From NCBI RefSeq assembly GCF_003846185.1, contig NZ_ML123034.1, forward strand, positions 3,318,622-3,382,621: a stretch of DNA of 64,000 nt. Reading direction: 5' to 3'. Numbering within the stretch: position 1 is the first letter of the stretch; every line of letters begins with the position of its first letter. Below the pieces are notes generated by a model. The model saw nothing but the letters and a program-made list of their open reading frames with translations, did not search any database and was not told where the DNA came from. This document shows positions 16,269 to 27,776 of the stretch, one piece after another. A program made the translations under genes and the position numbers. The DNA is from Streptomyces sp. ADI96-02. GTDB taxonomy: Bacteria > Actinomycetota > Actinomycetes > Streptomycetales > Streptomycetaceae.

Positions 16269-16706
16269 ATGCGCGAGTCGGTTCAAGCAGAGGTCATGAT
16301 GAGCTTCCTCGTCTCAGAGGAGCTCTCGTTCCGTATTCCGGTGGAGCTCCGGTACGAGGTGAGCGATCCCTATGCCATCCGTATGACGTTCCACTTGCCC
16401 GGTGATGCCCCGGTGACCTGGGCGTTCGGTCGTGAGCTGCTGCTCGACGGGCTCAACAGCCCCAGCGGTGACGGCGATGTGCACATCGGGCCGACCGAGC
16501 CCGAGGGCCTGGGCGATGTGCACATCCGGCTCCAGGTCGGCGCGGACCGCGCGCTGTTCCGTGCGGGCACCGCGCCGCTGGTCGCTTTCCTCGACCGGAC
16601 GGACAAGTTGGTTCCGCTGGGTCAGGAACACACGCTGGGTGACTTCGACGGCAACCTGGAGGAGGCGCTGGGGCGCATCCTCGCCGAGGAGCAGAACGCG
16701 GGCTGA
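16269..16706 (+). CDS. ssgA: Sporulation-specific cell division activator SsgA
   Basis: A 145-residue SALP (SsgA-like) protein beginning MRESVQAEVMMSFLVSEELSF and containing DAPVTWAFGRELLLDGL, which matches SsgA rather than SsgB. SsgA helps position SsgB and FtsZ for sporulation septation at sites of septum and tip growth. The short repeat GDVHI occurs twice (GDGDVHIGP and LGDVHIRLQ); the DNA under it (GGCGATGTGCACATC) is repeated 37 bp apart. ATG 16269 follows GGGG at 6-base spacing. Directly downstream of ssgR, its expected activator. Confidence 0.93.
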   Translation: MRESVQAEVMMSFLVSEELSFRIPVELRYEVSDPYAIRMTFHLPGDAPVTWAFGRELLLDGLNSPSGDGDVHIGPTEPEGLGDVHIRLQVGADRALFRAGTAPLVAFLDRTDKLVPLGQEHTLGDFDGNLEEALGRILAEEQNAG

Positions 16707-16812
16707 CCGGGTACGCCCGTGTTCGCGCCCTGACCCTGCACGGTTCCGCGACGTCCCCGTCGCCTCGGACCGAGACCACCCCGCGCCCCCGCACCGCGCC
16801 CGCCGTACGCCC

Positions 16813-18153
16813 TCACGCCTTGCGGCGACGGCCCCGGCCGGTGCGCGCGGGCGTGCGCGGCGCGCCCTGCCCGCCGTCGCTCCCGCGGTCCGCGGAGACC
16901 ACCAGCGCGGCGAGCACCGTGGTCACCGGAACCGAGGCGACCAGTCCGATCGAACCGATCAGCGTACGGACGATCTCCTCCGCCACCAGCTCGCTGTTGG
17001 CCACCGTCCCCACGCTGCTCTGAGCGATGGAGAAGAGCAGCAGCAGCGGCAGCGCCGCACCGGCGTACGCCAGGACCAGGGTGTTGACCACCGAGGCGAT
17101 GTGATCCCTTCCGATACGGATCCCTGCCCGGTACAGGCCGCGCCAACCCATCCTGGGGTCGGCCTGGTGAAGTTCCCAGACGGCGGAGGTCTGGGTGACC
17201 GTCACGTCGTCGAGCACCCCGAGCGAACCGATGATGACGCCGGCCAGCAGCAGACCGCTCATGTCGATGTCCGGGTACAGGCCGTGGATGAGGCCGGTGT
17301 TGTCGTCGGTGTTCCCGCTCAGACTGGCCCAGCCGATGAACAGGGAGCCCAGCAGCCCGATCAGCAGCAGGGAGATCAGCGTCCCGACGACGGCGACCGA
17401 GGTCCGGGCCGTCACCCCGTGGCACAGGTAGAGGGCCGCCAGCATGATGGCACTGGCCCCGATCACCGCCACCACCAGCGGGTTCGAACCCTGGAGGATC
17501 GCCGGAAGGATGAACAGGGTCAGCACGGCGAACGACACGACGAGCGCGATCAGCGCCATCAGCCCCCGCAGCCTGCCCACCACGACCACCGCCACGGCGA
17601 AGATCCCGGCCAGCAGCGCCAGCGGGAACTTCCGGTCGACATCGTTCACGGAGTACTGGAGGTCGCGCGGCGCGTCGGGCGCGTACGCCACGATCACGCC
17701 CTGCCCCTGGTGCAGTTGGCGGGGCGCGTCCGGCTGGACCACCTCCACGAACTTCCGGCCCTTGTCGGCGCCGGTCGTCACCTCGACGGTCGCCTTCTCG
17801 CACTTCCCCCGCTGCTCGGCCACCGCCTCACCTCCCGACGGCATGGACGTGTCGCCGGTGGCCGGCATCTGCGCGGCGTTGACGTCCGCGCAGTCGACCT
17901 TGTCGACACGGACGACCCTGCCGTCCTCGGTCTGCCGGTCGAAGCCGACGCCGGTGCGCTCGTGCGCCGGCGCGCCGCCGGGCCAGAACGCGATCAGGCC
18001 CACGACGACCGCCGCGGCGAACGGGATCAGCACGGCGGCGATGACCTTGCGCAAATGCCGCGACACCGGGGCGGCCGGTCCGTGGCTGTGCGAGTGGCCG
18101 TGCGTGTGGCCCTGGGGCGGCTGGGGTGCGGGGTCGCTCTGGGGGGAGGTCAC
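16813..18153 (-). CDS. YibE/F family membrane protein
   Basis: A 446-residue protein. The cytoplasmic N-terminus is histidine-rich (THGHSHSHG, about 17-25), followed by one membrane helix (VIAAVLIPFAAAVVVGLIAF), an external domain of about 110 residues, then about seven membrane segments of the YibE/F domain (GIFAVAVVVVGRLRGLMALIALVVSF, IIGSLGVLDDVTVTQTSAVWEL). The family is of unknown function. The histidine cluster could bind metal, as an inference. The gene ends 107 bp from ssgA (convergent) and is divergent from thiC. Confidence 0.85.
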   Translation of the reverse strand: MTSPQSDPAPQPPQGHTHGHSHSHGPAAPVSRHLRKVIAAVLIPFAAAVVVGLIAFWPGGAPAHERTGVGFDRQTEDGRVVRVDKVDCADVNAAQMPATGDTSMPSGGEAVAEQRGKCEKATVEVTTGADKGRKFVEVVQPDAPRQLHQGQGVIVAYAPDAPRDLQYSVNDVDRKFPLALLAGIFAVAVVVVGRLRGLMALIALVVSFAVLTLFILPAILQGSNPLVVAVIGASAIMLAALYLCHGVTARTSVAVVGTLISLLLIGLLGSLFIGWASLSGNTDDNTGLIHGLYPDIDMSGLLLAGVIIGSLGVLDDVTVTQTSAVWELHQADPRMGWRGLYRAGIRIGRDHIASVVNTLVLAYAGAALPLLLLFSIAQSSVGTVANSELVAEEIVRTLIGSIGLVASVPVTTVLAALVVSADRGSDGGQGAPRTPARTGRGRRRKA

Positions 18154-18233
18154 GGGGCGATCATCGCAAGAACGGGAGGGCCCTCTGGCCAGCTCGCCAG
18201 GGAGGGCGCTAGCGTGGAGGCACCTTTGAACAC

Positions 18234-20263
<2,030 letters not shown>

Positions 20264-20574
20264 TCGGAGTCGGTTCGTCATCTACGGCAGGCGTGCGGCG
20301 TCGGGCCTTCCGGTCGGCGCCGCACGTCTTTCTGCGCCCTGTGGTCTTTCGGGCCGGTCCGTCCCGCTATACGAAGAGACAGGGATTCGGAAGGCATCTG
20401 CCCTGATTTCCCGCAGTGTTGGGCGTCGGTATGGACACGTTCGGGCGGCAGCTGGATGTACGTTCCGTCACCTGGCCATATCAGCTTGACCTCATACTTA
20501 TCTGTGGCTTACTTTCCCGCTTGCATGGCTGAAATTAGTAAGCCCTCGCACGGGGGTTTGGGGAGGGAAGCTCA

Positions 20575-20931
20575 ATGAACTGGTACCTGGACGTACTCAA
20601 GAACTACGCAGGCTTCAGCGGGCGCGCGCGCCGCAAGGAGTACTGGATGTTCGTGCTCTTCAACTTCATCATCGCGGTGGTGCTTTCGGCCATCGGCATG
20701 GCGATCGACACGCAGATCCCGTACGTCATCTACATCGTGGCGATCTTCATCCCGTCGCTCGCGGTGTTCGTGCGCCGGCTGCACGACACCGGCCGTTCCG
20801 GCTGGTGGATCCTGATCTCGTTCGTCCCGCTGGTCGGCGCCATCGTGCTGCTGGTCTTCGTCGCCTCCGCGGGCAAGCCGGAGACGAACGAGTACGGCGT
20901 GAACCCGAAGCTCGCTCCGCAGCACAGCTGA
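20575..20931 (+). CDS. DUF805 domain membrane protein
   Basis: A 118-residue protein matching DUF805: MNWYLDVLKNYAGFSGRARRKEYWMF at the start, three to four membrane segments, and the conserved LAVFVRRLHDTGRSGWW between them, ending in a short polar tail with NEYGVNP. Found widely in bacteria; function unknown. ATG follows GGGAGGGAAG with good spacing. Confidence 0.9.
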   Translation: MNWYLDVLKNYAGFSGRARRKEYWMFVLFNFIIAVVLSAIGMAIDTQIPYVIYIVAIFIPSLAVFVRRLHDTGRSGWWILISFVPLVGAIVLLVFVASAGKPETNEYGVNPKLAPQHS

Positions 20932-20961
20932 TCCACCGCTCCGGCCGGGCCGGAGCACCGA

Positions 20962-20996
20962 ACGGGCCGGGCGCGGCGTATGCCGCCCCGGCCCGT
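20962..20996. terminator. Hairpin between convergent genes
   Basis: A stem of about 15 bp with one bulged base (ACGGGCCGGG-GCGGC pairing with GCCGCCCCGGCCCGT) lies between the DUF805 gene and the convergent membrane-protein gene. Confidence 0.55.
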
Positions 20997-21037
20997 GGCG
21001 TATCCGGACGCGCCCCGCCCGACGAGGCTCGTGGCCG

Positions 21038-21862
21038 CTACGGCTGGTCGGGCCGGTGTTCGGGGCCGCCGAAGTCCGGGCCGCTGAAGTCCGGGCTGCT
21101 GAAGTCGGGGCTGGTGAACGTCGGTCGCGGGCCGGCCGCCGGGCCGCCCTCCGGACCGGTGAAGTCGGGCCTGCTGTAACCGATCTTCGGGATGCGGTCC
21201 GGTGAGCGGAGCGGGGTCCGCGCGGCCCGGCCCGCCGTCGGGTCGGCGAGCGCGTCCCGGAAGAACGGCAGGATGCCGCGCTCCAGCAGGGCGTGGCGCC
21301 AGGCCTCGCGGGCCCGCGCGACCTCCTCCGACAGCTCCTCCTCCTCGTCCCCGGCCGACGAGGAAGTGCCGTTGCGCAGCGCCGTGACCAGCAGTCCCAC
21401 GGAGGCGACCAGGATCGCCGCCGCCGCGACGGCGGCGAAGAACCAGCCCGCGGCCACCATGGTGCGGCCGAAGGCCACCGATGGGGCGACCGCTTGGAGC
21501 AGGTAGCCCACGAGCAGGAAGATCACGGCCGCGGAGCCCGCCAGCAACGGCGTCAGGACCGTGAGGACCGCGCCTATGCCCGCACCCGGTCCGGCCGCGC
21601 CGGTCGGCGGGTCGCCCTCCGGTTCGCCGCCGGCCGTGCCGCGCAGCTCGGCACGGGCCGTGACGTAGTGCTCGTACTCGGTGGCCGCCGCCGTGGTGAT
21701 GAGCGCCGTGGCGCTGAGCGCCATGGTGCGCAGCTGTTCGGTGTTGAGCCGGTCACCGACGCCCTCCAGGTCCGGGCGCTCGTGGGCGTGGCGCAGCGCG
21801 TCGCCCAGGATCCGCTCGTACTCGGGACCGTCCTCGGCCAGCAGGTGCGGAGCACTTGTCAT
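21038..21862 (-). CDS. Hypothetical membrane protein with C-terminal SPDF repeats
   Basis: A 274-residue protein. The N-terminal soluble part is helical (DGPEYERILGDALRHAHERPDLEGV, in pieces). Two membrane helices follow (LTVLTPLLAGSAAVIFLLVGYLL and AAGWFFAAVAAAAILVASVGLLV), then an acidic stretch (GDEEEELSEEVARAREAWRH). The tail has five-residue repeats (FTSPD FSSPD FSGPD FGGPE) encoded by 15-bp DNA repeats around 21060-21125. I do not recognise the family. ATG 21862 and ATG 21868 are two codons apart; the nearer one has GGGGGA better placed. Confidence 0.72.
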   Translation of the reverse strand: MTSAPHLLAEDGPEYERILGDALRHAHERPDLEGVGDRLNTEQLRTMALSATALITTAAATEYEHYVTARAELRGTAGGEPEGDPPTGAAGPGAGIGAVLTVLTPLLAGSAAVIFLLVGYLLQAVAPSVAFGRTMVAAGWFFAAVAAAAILVASVGLLVTALRNGTSSSAGDEEEELSEEVARAREAWRHALLERGILPFFRDALADPTAGRAARTPLRSPDRIPKIGYSRPDFTGPEGGPAAGPRPTFTSPDFSSPDFSGPDFGGPEHRPDQP

Positions 21863-22051
21863 CTGCATCCCCCGATGCTCCGTCGGGCCCGGTTGCCCGC
21901 GTTGACACCGGGCGATCGGGCGGAAACGGAGGAGAGCCTGCTACGGATACGCCGATCGTAGAGCGCTCACACCGTGGGGTGACAGGGTGTTTCCGGAAAT
22001 AGGCCCGGTGATCGGCACGGTCGGATCGTGAGGTGCCTTTCCCGCCGGAGG

Positions 22052-23212
22052 TCAGTCATGCAGGGGCAGTTGGACGACCAGCAGCTTTCCGGCCATGGTC
22101 ACGCCGCCGTCCATGGCGATGGCGAGTCCCTCCGCGTACACGTGCGGACCGTTCACCACGGGTCCCGCGCTGTCCTCGCCGTCCTCGGATCCGACCTCGC
22201 CGAGCAGGTACGGGATGGGGCTGTGGCCATGGACGACGCGCTGACCGCCGTACGTGGCCAGGAGTTGCCGCACCGCCTCGCCGCCGCCCTCGTCCCGGAA
22301 GGCGAACCGCTTGGTGAGCTTGCGGAAGAGGTCCCAGCACTCGTCGGCGTCGTTGCGCGTGAGGATGCCGTGCACCGTGTCGTTGACGTCCTCGACGGTC
22401 GAGCCGTAGTCGAGGTAGGCCGTCGTGTCGGAGTGCATGAGGAGATGCCCGTCCTCCTCGACGACCGCGTCCAGGCGGGACATCCACTGGAGGTGGACGT
22501 CCTGGAGCCGGTCCATGTCGTTCTTCTGGCCGCCGTTGAGGAGCCACGCGGCCTGGAAAGTGGCTGTTCCGGCACCGGAGTTGACCGGCGTGTCGGCGAA
22601 CCGCTTGGCGCCGATCAGCAGCAGTTCGTGGTTGCCCATCAGCGCCTTGCAGTAGCCACCGGCCGCCGCGGCCTCGGCGGACAGCCGCATGACCAGGTCG
22701 ATGACCCCGATGCCGTCCGGTCCGCGGTCGGTGAAGTCGCCCAGGAACCACAGCCGGGCGTTGCCCGCGGCCCAGTTGCCCTCGGCGTCGACCAGGCCCT
22801 GCTCGCCCAGGGCGGCCAGCAGCTCCGCCAGGTAGCCGTGGACGTCGCCGACGACGAAGAGCGGTCCGCGCTCCTCCCCCGGAGCGTGCCGCGGGTCGGC
22901 GACGGCCTGCACCTGGACGGCTTCGCCGCGGCTGATGACGGGGAGGTCGCGCTCGGTGGGCGTGTAGCCCTCGGGCGGCTCGTCGCCGAGCACGGCGTTG
23001 CCGGGGTGCGGCGGCGCGGCGGGCACGGGCGGCACCGACCCCTGCGGCACGGGTGGTACCGGCCCCGGCGGCACGGGCGCGTGCGGCGGCGACGGGTGCG
23101 GCGCCGCGGTGGGCGACTGCGGTGGTACGGGCGTCCGCGCATACGGCGGAACCCGGAAGTCACGCAACGTCGCCGTCCGCACCACGGGTTCCTGACCGGC
23201 CCCCTGAGTCAT
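22052..23212 (-). CDS. Metallophosphoesterase (serine/threonine phosphatase-like)
   Basis: A 386-residue protein. The first about 75 residues are a proline-rich linker (PPGPVPPVPQGSVPPVP). The catalytic domain carries the metallophosphoesterase set: GDVHG, GDFTDRGPDG, MGNHELL and GHSPIPY, with a further His in LLMHSDT. These residues bind two metal ions. It may dephosphorylate proteins or diadenosine polyphosphates; this cannot be settled here. GTG/ATG choice: ATG 23212 follows GGAGGGG, and the in-frame sequence upstream is not convincing. Confidence 0.85.
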   Translation of the reverse strand: MTQGAGQEPVVRTATLRDFRVPPYARTPVPPQSPTAAPHPSPPHAPVPPGPVPPVPQGSVPPVPAAPPHPGNAVLGDEPPEGYTPTERDLPVISRGEAVQVQAVADPRHAPGEERGPLFVVGDVHGYLAELLAALGEQGLVDAEGNWAAGNARLWFLGDFTDRGPDGIGVIDLVMRLSAEAAAAGGYCKALMGNHELLLIGAKRFADTPVNSGAGTATFQAAWLLNGGQKNDMDRLQDVHLQWMSRLDAVVEEDGHLLMHSDTTAYLDYGSTVEDVNDTVHGILTRNDADECWDLFRKLTKRFAFRDEGGGEAVRQLLATYGGQRVVHGHSPIPYLLGEVGSEDGEDSAGPVVNGPHVYAEGLAIAMDGGVTMAGKLLVVQLPLHD

Positions 23213-23386
23213 CGACCCCTCCACCACCGTCGCGCCGCCGTACACCTGACGGTCCCTGCCTGGCAGAGGTGGTCCGCGGTGTCGTGCGCCCATCATAGGA
23301 ATGCGGATCGATCTGTGTGACGCACCAGGGGTGGTGAATCCGGGCGTACGTGAGGTTCACCGGCCGATTGGTCCGAAAAAAGCCGA

Positions 23387-24499
23387 TCAGTCCCTGCTGG
23401 GGGAGCGTGGTGCGCTGACCGTGGTGCGCGGTGGGCGGCGCTGCGAGGAGGTCCGGACGATGAGCTCCGTCGGTATGACCTGCTCCACCGGTCCGTCGTG
23501 TTCGACCCCTTCGATGGCGTCGATGAGGAGTTGGACGACGGCCGTGCCGATGCGCCGGGGCTTGAGCGAGAGCGTCGTGATCGGCGGCTCGGTGGCCGCG
23601 TACACGGTGGACTCGCTGCAGCAGACGAGCAGCAGGTCCTCCGGGACGCGCAGTCCGTAGCGGCGGGCCGCCGCGAGGAGGTCGGTGCCGTTCGGGTCGA
23701 ACAGCCCGTAGACGGCGTCGGGCCGGTCCGGGCGGGCGAGCAGGCGGTCGGCGGCGACCGCCCCGGCGCAGGGGTCGTGGGCCGGGTAGGACTCGTAGAC
23801 GGGGTCCTGCCCGACGCGCTCGCACCAGTGGAGGTAGGCGGTGGTGGAGAGCCGGGTGTACGTGTCGGTGGTGGTGCCGGTCAGCAGGCCGATGCGCCGG
23901 GCGCCGGCCGCCGCGAGGTGGTCCAGGAGGTCGAGCACCGCCGCCCGGTGGTCGTTGTCGACCCACGCGGTGACGGGAAGGGTCCCGGCCGGGCGGCCGT
24001 CCGAGACGACGGGTAAGCCCTGGCGTACCAGTTCGGTGACGACCGGATCCTGGTCGGAGGGGTCGATGACGACGGTGCCGTCGAGCGCGACGTTGGACCA
24101 GACGTCGTGCCGGGAGGTGGCGGGGAGGATGACGAGCGCGTAGCCGCGGGCGAGCGCCGCGGAGGTCGCGGCTCTCGCCATCTCCGCGAAGTACGCGAAT
24201 TCGGTGAAGGTGAAAGGTTCATTCCCGTACGTGGTCACGGTCAGGCCGATCAGGCCGGACCTGCCGGTACGGAGGGTTCGGGCCGCTGCGGAGGGGCGGT
24301 AGCCCAAGCGCTCTGCGACCTCGCGGACATGGCGGCGGGTGGCGTCCGGGAGCCTGCCCTTGCCGTTGAGCGCGTCGGAGACGGTCGTGATCGAGACTCC
24401 GGCCGCGGCGGCCACGTCGCGGATGCCCGCCCGTCCTGGCCGGCCGCTGCGCCGGGGTGTCTCCGTCCGGCTCACCTGGTGCTTCCCTGCTGCTGTCAT
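23387..24499 (-). CDS. LacI family transcriptional regulator
   Basis: A 370-residue regulator. The LacI headpiece is GIRDVAAAAGVSITTVSDALNGKG, then LPDATRRHVREVAERLGYRPSAAARTL (about 25-75). The periplasmic-binding-type effector domain follows (SGLIGLTVTTYGNEPFTF to the end), with RRIGLLTGTTTDTYT and YGLFDPNGTDLLAAARRYG. Effector unknown, probably a sugar or nucleoside. No sugar transport genes lie beside it; the divergent neighbour is an aminotransferase. Operator-like palindromes lie in the divergent spacer. ATG 24499 starts at MTAAGKHQ; an upstream extension is unlikely. Confidence 0.88.
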   Translation of the reverse strand: MTAAGKHQVSRTETPRRSGRPGRAGIRDVAAAAGVSITTVSDALNGKGRLPDATRRHVREVAERLGYRPSAAARTLRTGRSGLIGLTVTTYGNEPFTFTEFAYFAEMARAATSAALARGYALVILPATSRHDVWSNVALDGTVVIDPSDQDPVVTELVRQGLPVVSDGRPAGTLPVTAWVDNDHRAAVLDLLDHLAAAGARRIGLLTGTTTDTYTRLSTTAYLHWCERVGQDPVYESYPAHDPCAGAVAADRLLARPDRPDAVYGLFDPNGTDLLAAARRYGLRVPEDLLLVCCSESTVYAATEPPITTLSLKPRRIGTAVVQLLIDAIEGVEHDGPVEQVIPTELIVRTSSQRRPPRTTVSAPRSPSRD

Positions 24500-24570
24500 G
24501 GCGAGCCGATAGTAGGGCTCCGGAGGTGGGTCGGTCCGGTCGCATATGCATGCGTTGACAGGCACGTTTC

Positions 24571-24630
24571 TGCAAGGTCATTCGGGTTGAAACTCCTTGC
24601 AAAGCAAGGGTGTTGATCGCTTTTGCGCAA
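24571..24630. promoter_or_regulatory. Candidate LacI-type operators in the divergent spacer
   Basis: Three symmetric elements: TGCAAGG (24571-24577) facing CCTTGCA (24595-24601), the 15-bp CCTTGCAAAGCAAGG (24595-24609), and TTGCGCAA (24623-24630), which has the central CG usual for LacI-family sites. They lie between the LacI gene and the aminotransferase (24500-24925), a spacer with no other gene. Confidence 0.5.
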
Positions 24631-24925
24631 GTGTGTCATGTGCTGATGGGTGGCAGCCTGCCAAATGTTCGATGTCTCGAAGAGGTCTCAACTCACCACT
24701 TCGGGGGACGCGCGCTACGGCGCGAGCCACCGGCGCGCGCAGGAAGCGAGAGCGCTCCCCCTCAAGAAAGCGTCCGGGACATCCTTGTCGAAGGCCCTCC
24801 TTCCGGGATCACCCACGACTTCCGGGGTGCCGCCGACGATTTCCGGCTCCGGCCGTTCGCGGCGGAGCCCTCTCCTCATAAGGTGAGCGGTAGTGATGTG
24901 GTCGGACGGTCGAGGAGGACCTGCG

Positions 24926-26005
24926 GTGAGCGAGACGAGCCCCAAGCTGCGCGCCGAGCTGGACGGCGTGCCCGCGTATGTGCCGGGCAGGCCGGCGTCC
25001 GCCGACGGACCGGTCGCCTACAAGCTGTCCTCCAACGAGAACCCGTACCCTCCGCTGCCCGGCGTCCTGGAGTCCGCGCTCGCCGCTGCCGGAACGTTCA
25101 ACCGCTACCCGGACATGGCCTGCACCGGGCTGATGAACGAGCTGTCCTCCCGCTTCGGCGTGCCCCTGTCCCACCTGGCCACGGGTACGGGCTCGGTCGG
25201 CGTCGCCCAGCAGCTGCTCCAGGCCACCTCCGGGCCCGGGGACGAGGTGATCTACGCCTGGCGCTCCTTCGAGGCGTACCCGATCATCACGCAGGTCAGC
25301 GGCGCGACCTCGGTGAAGGTCCCGCTGACCGACGGCGAGGTGCACGACCTCGACGCGATGGCCGGGGCGATCACCGACCGGACCCGGCTGATCTTCGTCT
25401 GCAACCCGAACAACCCCACCGGCACGGTCGTGCGGCGGGCCGAGCTGGAGCGCTTCCTGGACCGGGTGCCGAGCGATGTCCTCGTCGTCCTCGACGAGGC
25501 GTACAAGGAGTTCATCCGCGACCCGGAGGTCCCCGACGGGCTGGAGATCTACCGGGACCGGCCGAACGTCGCGGTGCTGCGGACGTTCTCCAAGGCGTAC
25601 GGGCTGGCGGGGCTGCGCGTCGGGTTCGCGGTGGCCCACGAGCCGGTGGCCGCGGCGCTGCGCAAGACGGCTGTGCCCTTCGGGGTCAGCCAGCTCGCCC
25701 AGGACGCGGCGGTCGCCTCGCTGCGCGCGGAGGACGAGCTGCTCGGCCGGGTCGGCTCGCTGGTGACCGAGCGCGCGCGGGTGCACGCCGAGCTGGTGCG
25801 GCAGGGGTGGACCGTCCCGGATTCCCAGGCCAACTTCGTCTGGCTGCGGCTCGGCGGCCGGACGCTCGACTTCGCCGCCGCCTGCGAGCGGGCCGGAACG
25901 GTGGTGCGTCCGTTCGCCGGCGAGGGCGTGCGGGTCACGATCGGCGAGACCGAGGGCAACGACCTCTTCCTGAAGGCCGCGGAGGTCTTCCGCGCGGAGC
26001 TGTAG
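24926..26005 (+). CDS. pat: HisC-like aromatic aminotransferase (putative phenylalanine aminotransferase)
   Basis: A 359-residue class I/II PLP aminotransferase of the HisC/Pat group. Seen: [51 protein letters not shown] and the PLP lysine K223 in [15 protein letters not shown]. The true hisC is normally inside the his operon, so this lone copy is more likely Pat, acting on phenylalanine or related amino acids; this is inference. GTG 24926 is preceded by GAGGAGG at 7-base spacing, so the longer frame from 24893 is rejected. Confidence 0.82.
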   Translation: MSETSPKLRAELDGVPAYVPGRPASADGPVAYKLSSNENPYPPLPGVLESALAAAGTFNRYPDMACTGLMNELSSRFGVPLSHLATGTGSVGVAQQLLQATSGPGDEVIYAWRSFEAYPIITQVSGATSVKVPLTDGEVHDLDAMAGAITDRTRLIFVCNPNNPTGTVVRRAELERFLDRVPSDVLVVLDEAYKEFIRDPEVPDGLEIYRDRPNVAVLRTFSKAYGLAGLRVGFAVAHEPVAAALRKTAVPFGVSQLAQDAAVASLRAEDELLGRVGSLVTERARVHAELVRQGWTVPDSQANFVWLRLGGRTLDFAAACERAGTVVRPFAGEGVRVTIGETEGNDLFLKAAEVFRAEL

Positions 26006-26035
26006 GGCGGCGCGCCACGGCGCGGTGCGACCGGC

Positions 26036-26068
26036 GGCCCCGGACCTCGAACGACGAGGTCCGGGGCC
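26036..26068 (+). terminator. Hairpin terminator after pat
   Basis: A perfect 14-bp stem (26036-26049 with 26055-26068), 5-base loop, followed by GTTCT. It isolates pat from the cytochrome bd operon. Confidence 0.8.
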
Positions 26069-26146
26069 GTTCTCATGGGCCTTCGGGCCATAAGGGGTAC
26101 CCCCGACGAAGGGTCCGAAAGTGTGTGCGTCATAATTGCTTGTGAA

Positions 26147-26162
26147 TGTGAACGCGTTCACA
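26147..26162. promoter_or_regulatory. Rex operator (ROP) upstream of cydA
   Basis: TGTGAACGCGTTCACA fits the Rex consensus TGTGAAC-N3-TTCACA except that the centre itself is also symmetric, giving a full 16-bp palindrome. Rex senses the NADH/NAD+ ratio and represses cydABCD in Streptomyces until oxygen is limiting. It is centred 92 bp before the cydA start. A CATAAT hexamer (26131-26136) just upstream could be the -10 of the promoter. Confidence 0.9.
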
Positions 26163-26246
26163 AGCGTGCCCCGTTTTCGACCGTGATCGTGCGGATCAAA
26201 GGGGCATAGTGCCGTGTGGCCGCGGTGACGTAAGGAGAAAGACGAC

Positions 26247-27758
26247 GTGGACCTCGCTCTGGCGCCGGAGACGCTCTCGCGATGGCAGTTCGGCATCACC
26301 ACCGTCTACCACTTCCTCTTCGTCCCGCTGACGATCTCGCTCGCCGCGCTCACCGCCGGCCTGGAGACCGCCTGGGTGCGGACGAACAAGGAGAAGTACC
26401 TCAGGGCGACGAAGTTCTGGGGAAAGCTGTTCCTGATCAACATCGCCATGGGCGTGGTCACCGGGATCGTCCAGGAGTTCCAGTTCGGCATGAACTGGTC
26501 CGACTACTCGCGCTTCGTCGGTGACGTCTTCGGCGCCCCGCTCGCGTTCGAGGCGCTGATCGCCTTCTTCTTCGAATCCACCTTCATCGGGCTGTGGATC
26601 TTCGGCTGGGACAAGCTGCCGAAGAAGATCCATCTGGCCTGCATCTGGATGGTCTCGCTGGGCACGGTCCTGTCGGCCTACTTCATCCTCGCCGCCAACT
26701 CGTGGATGCAGCACCCGATCGGCTACCGCATCAACAAGGAACGGGGCCGGGCCGAGCTCACCGACTTCTGGGCCGTGCTGACGCAGGACACCGCGTTGAC
26801 CCAGTTCTTCCACACCATCACGTCCTCCTTCCTGGTCGGCGGAGCCTTCATGGTCGGCATCGCCGCCTTCCACCTGGCGCGCAAGAAGCACATCCCCGTG
26901 ATGCGCACCTCCCTGCGGCTCGGGCTGGTCACCCTGGTGATCGCCGGCATGTTCACCGCCGTGAGCGGAGACATGCTCGGCAAGGTGATGTTCAAGCAGC
27001 AGCCCATGAAGATGGCCGCCGCCGAAGCGCTCTGGGACGGCCAGAACGGCGCCCCCTTCTCGGTCTTCGCCTACGGGGACGTCAGCGAGGGCCACAACTC
27101 CGTGGAGATCTCGATCCCCGGAATGCTGTCCTTCCTCGCCGACAACGACTTCAACTCGTACGTGCCCGGGATCAACGACATCAACAAGGCAGAACAGGAG
27201 AAGTACGGGCCCGGCGACTACCGCCCCAACATCCCCGTCGCCTTCTGGAGCTTCCGCTGGATGATCGGCTTCGGCATGGCGTCCGTCGCGGTCGGAGTGC
27301 TCGGCCTGTGGCTGACCCGGAAGAAGTTCCTGCTGCCACCGGCGCTGCGGACGGGGGAGGACGAGGCGCCTCATCTGGTCCTCTTCCGGAACAAGCCGCT
27401 GCACCCGCGGTTCGCCCGGCTGTACTGGATCGTCGCCCTGTGGACCATGCTCTTCCCGCTGATCGCCAGCTCCTGGGGCTGGATCTTCACCGAGACGGGC
27501 CGCCAGCCCTGGGTCGTCTACGGAGTGCTCCGCACCAGCGACGCGGTCTCCCCCGGCGTCTCGCAGGGCGAGGTCCTCACCTCGATGATCCTCTTCACCC
27601 TGGTCTACGCGGTGCTCGCCGTGATCGAGGTCAAGTTGCTCGTGAAGTACGTCAAGGCCGGCCCGCCGGAACTCACCGAGGCCGACCTCAACCCGCCCAC
27701 CAGGATCGGCGGCCATGACGCGGACGACGCCGACCGGCCGATGGCCTTCTCCTACTGA
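26247..27758 (+). CDS. cydA: Cytochrome bd ubiquinol/menaquinol oxidase subunit I
   Basis: A 503-residue integral membrane protein with about nine helices. It starts MDLALAPETLSRWQFGITTVYHF with the haem b595 ligand histidine in the first helix, and carries EFQFGMNWSDYSRFVGDVFG, the short-type Q-loop region, and the conserved GRQPWVVYGVLRT near the C-terminus. CydA holds the haems and oxidises menaquinol to reduce O2 with high affinity. GTG 26247 has AAGGAG at 9-base spacing. First gene of cydA-cydB-cydDC under the Rex site. Confidence 0.96.
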   Translation: MDLALAPETLSRWQFGITTVYHFLFVPLTISLAALTAGLETAWVRTNKEKYLRATKFWGKLFLINIAMGVVTGIVQEFQFGMNWSDYSRFVGDVFGAPLAFEALIAFFFESTFIGLWIFGWDKLPKKIHLACIWMVSLGTVLSAYFILAANSWMQHPIGYRINKERGRAELTDFWAVLTQDTALTQFFHTITSSFLVGGAFMVGIAAFHLARKKHIPVMRTSLRLGLVTLVIAGMFTAVSGDMLGKVMFKQQPMKMAAAEALWDGQNGAPFSVFAYGDVSEGHNSVEISIPGMLSFLADNDFNSYVPGINDINKAEQEKYGPGDYRPNIPVAFWSFRWMIGFGMASVAVGVLGLWLTRKKFLLPPALRTGEDEAPHLVLFRNKPLHPRFARLYWIVALWTMLFPLIASSWGWIFTETGRQPWVVYGVLRTSDAVSPGVSQGEVLTSMILFTLVYAVLAVIEVKLLVKYVKAGPPELTEADLNPPTRIGGHDADDADRPMAFSY

Positions 27759-27776
27759 GAGCGCAGGAGCTGAGAG

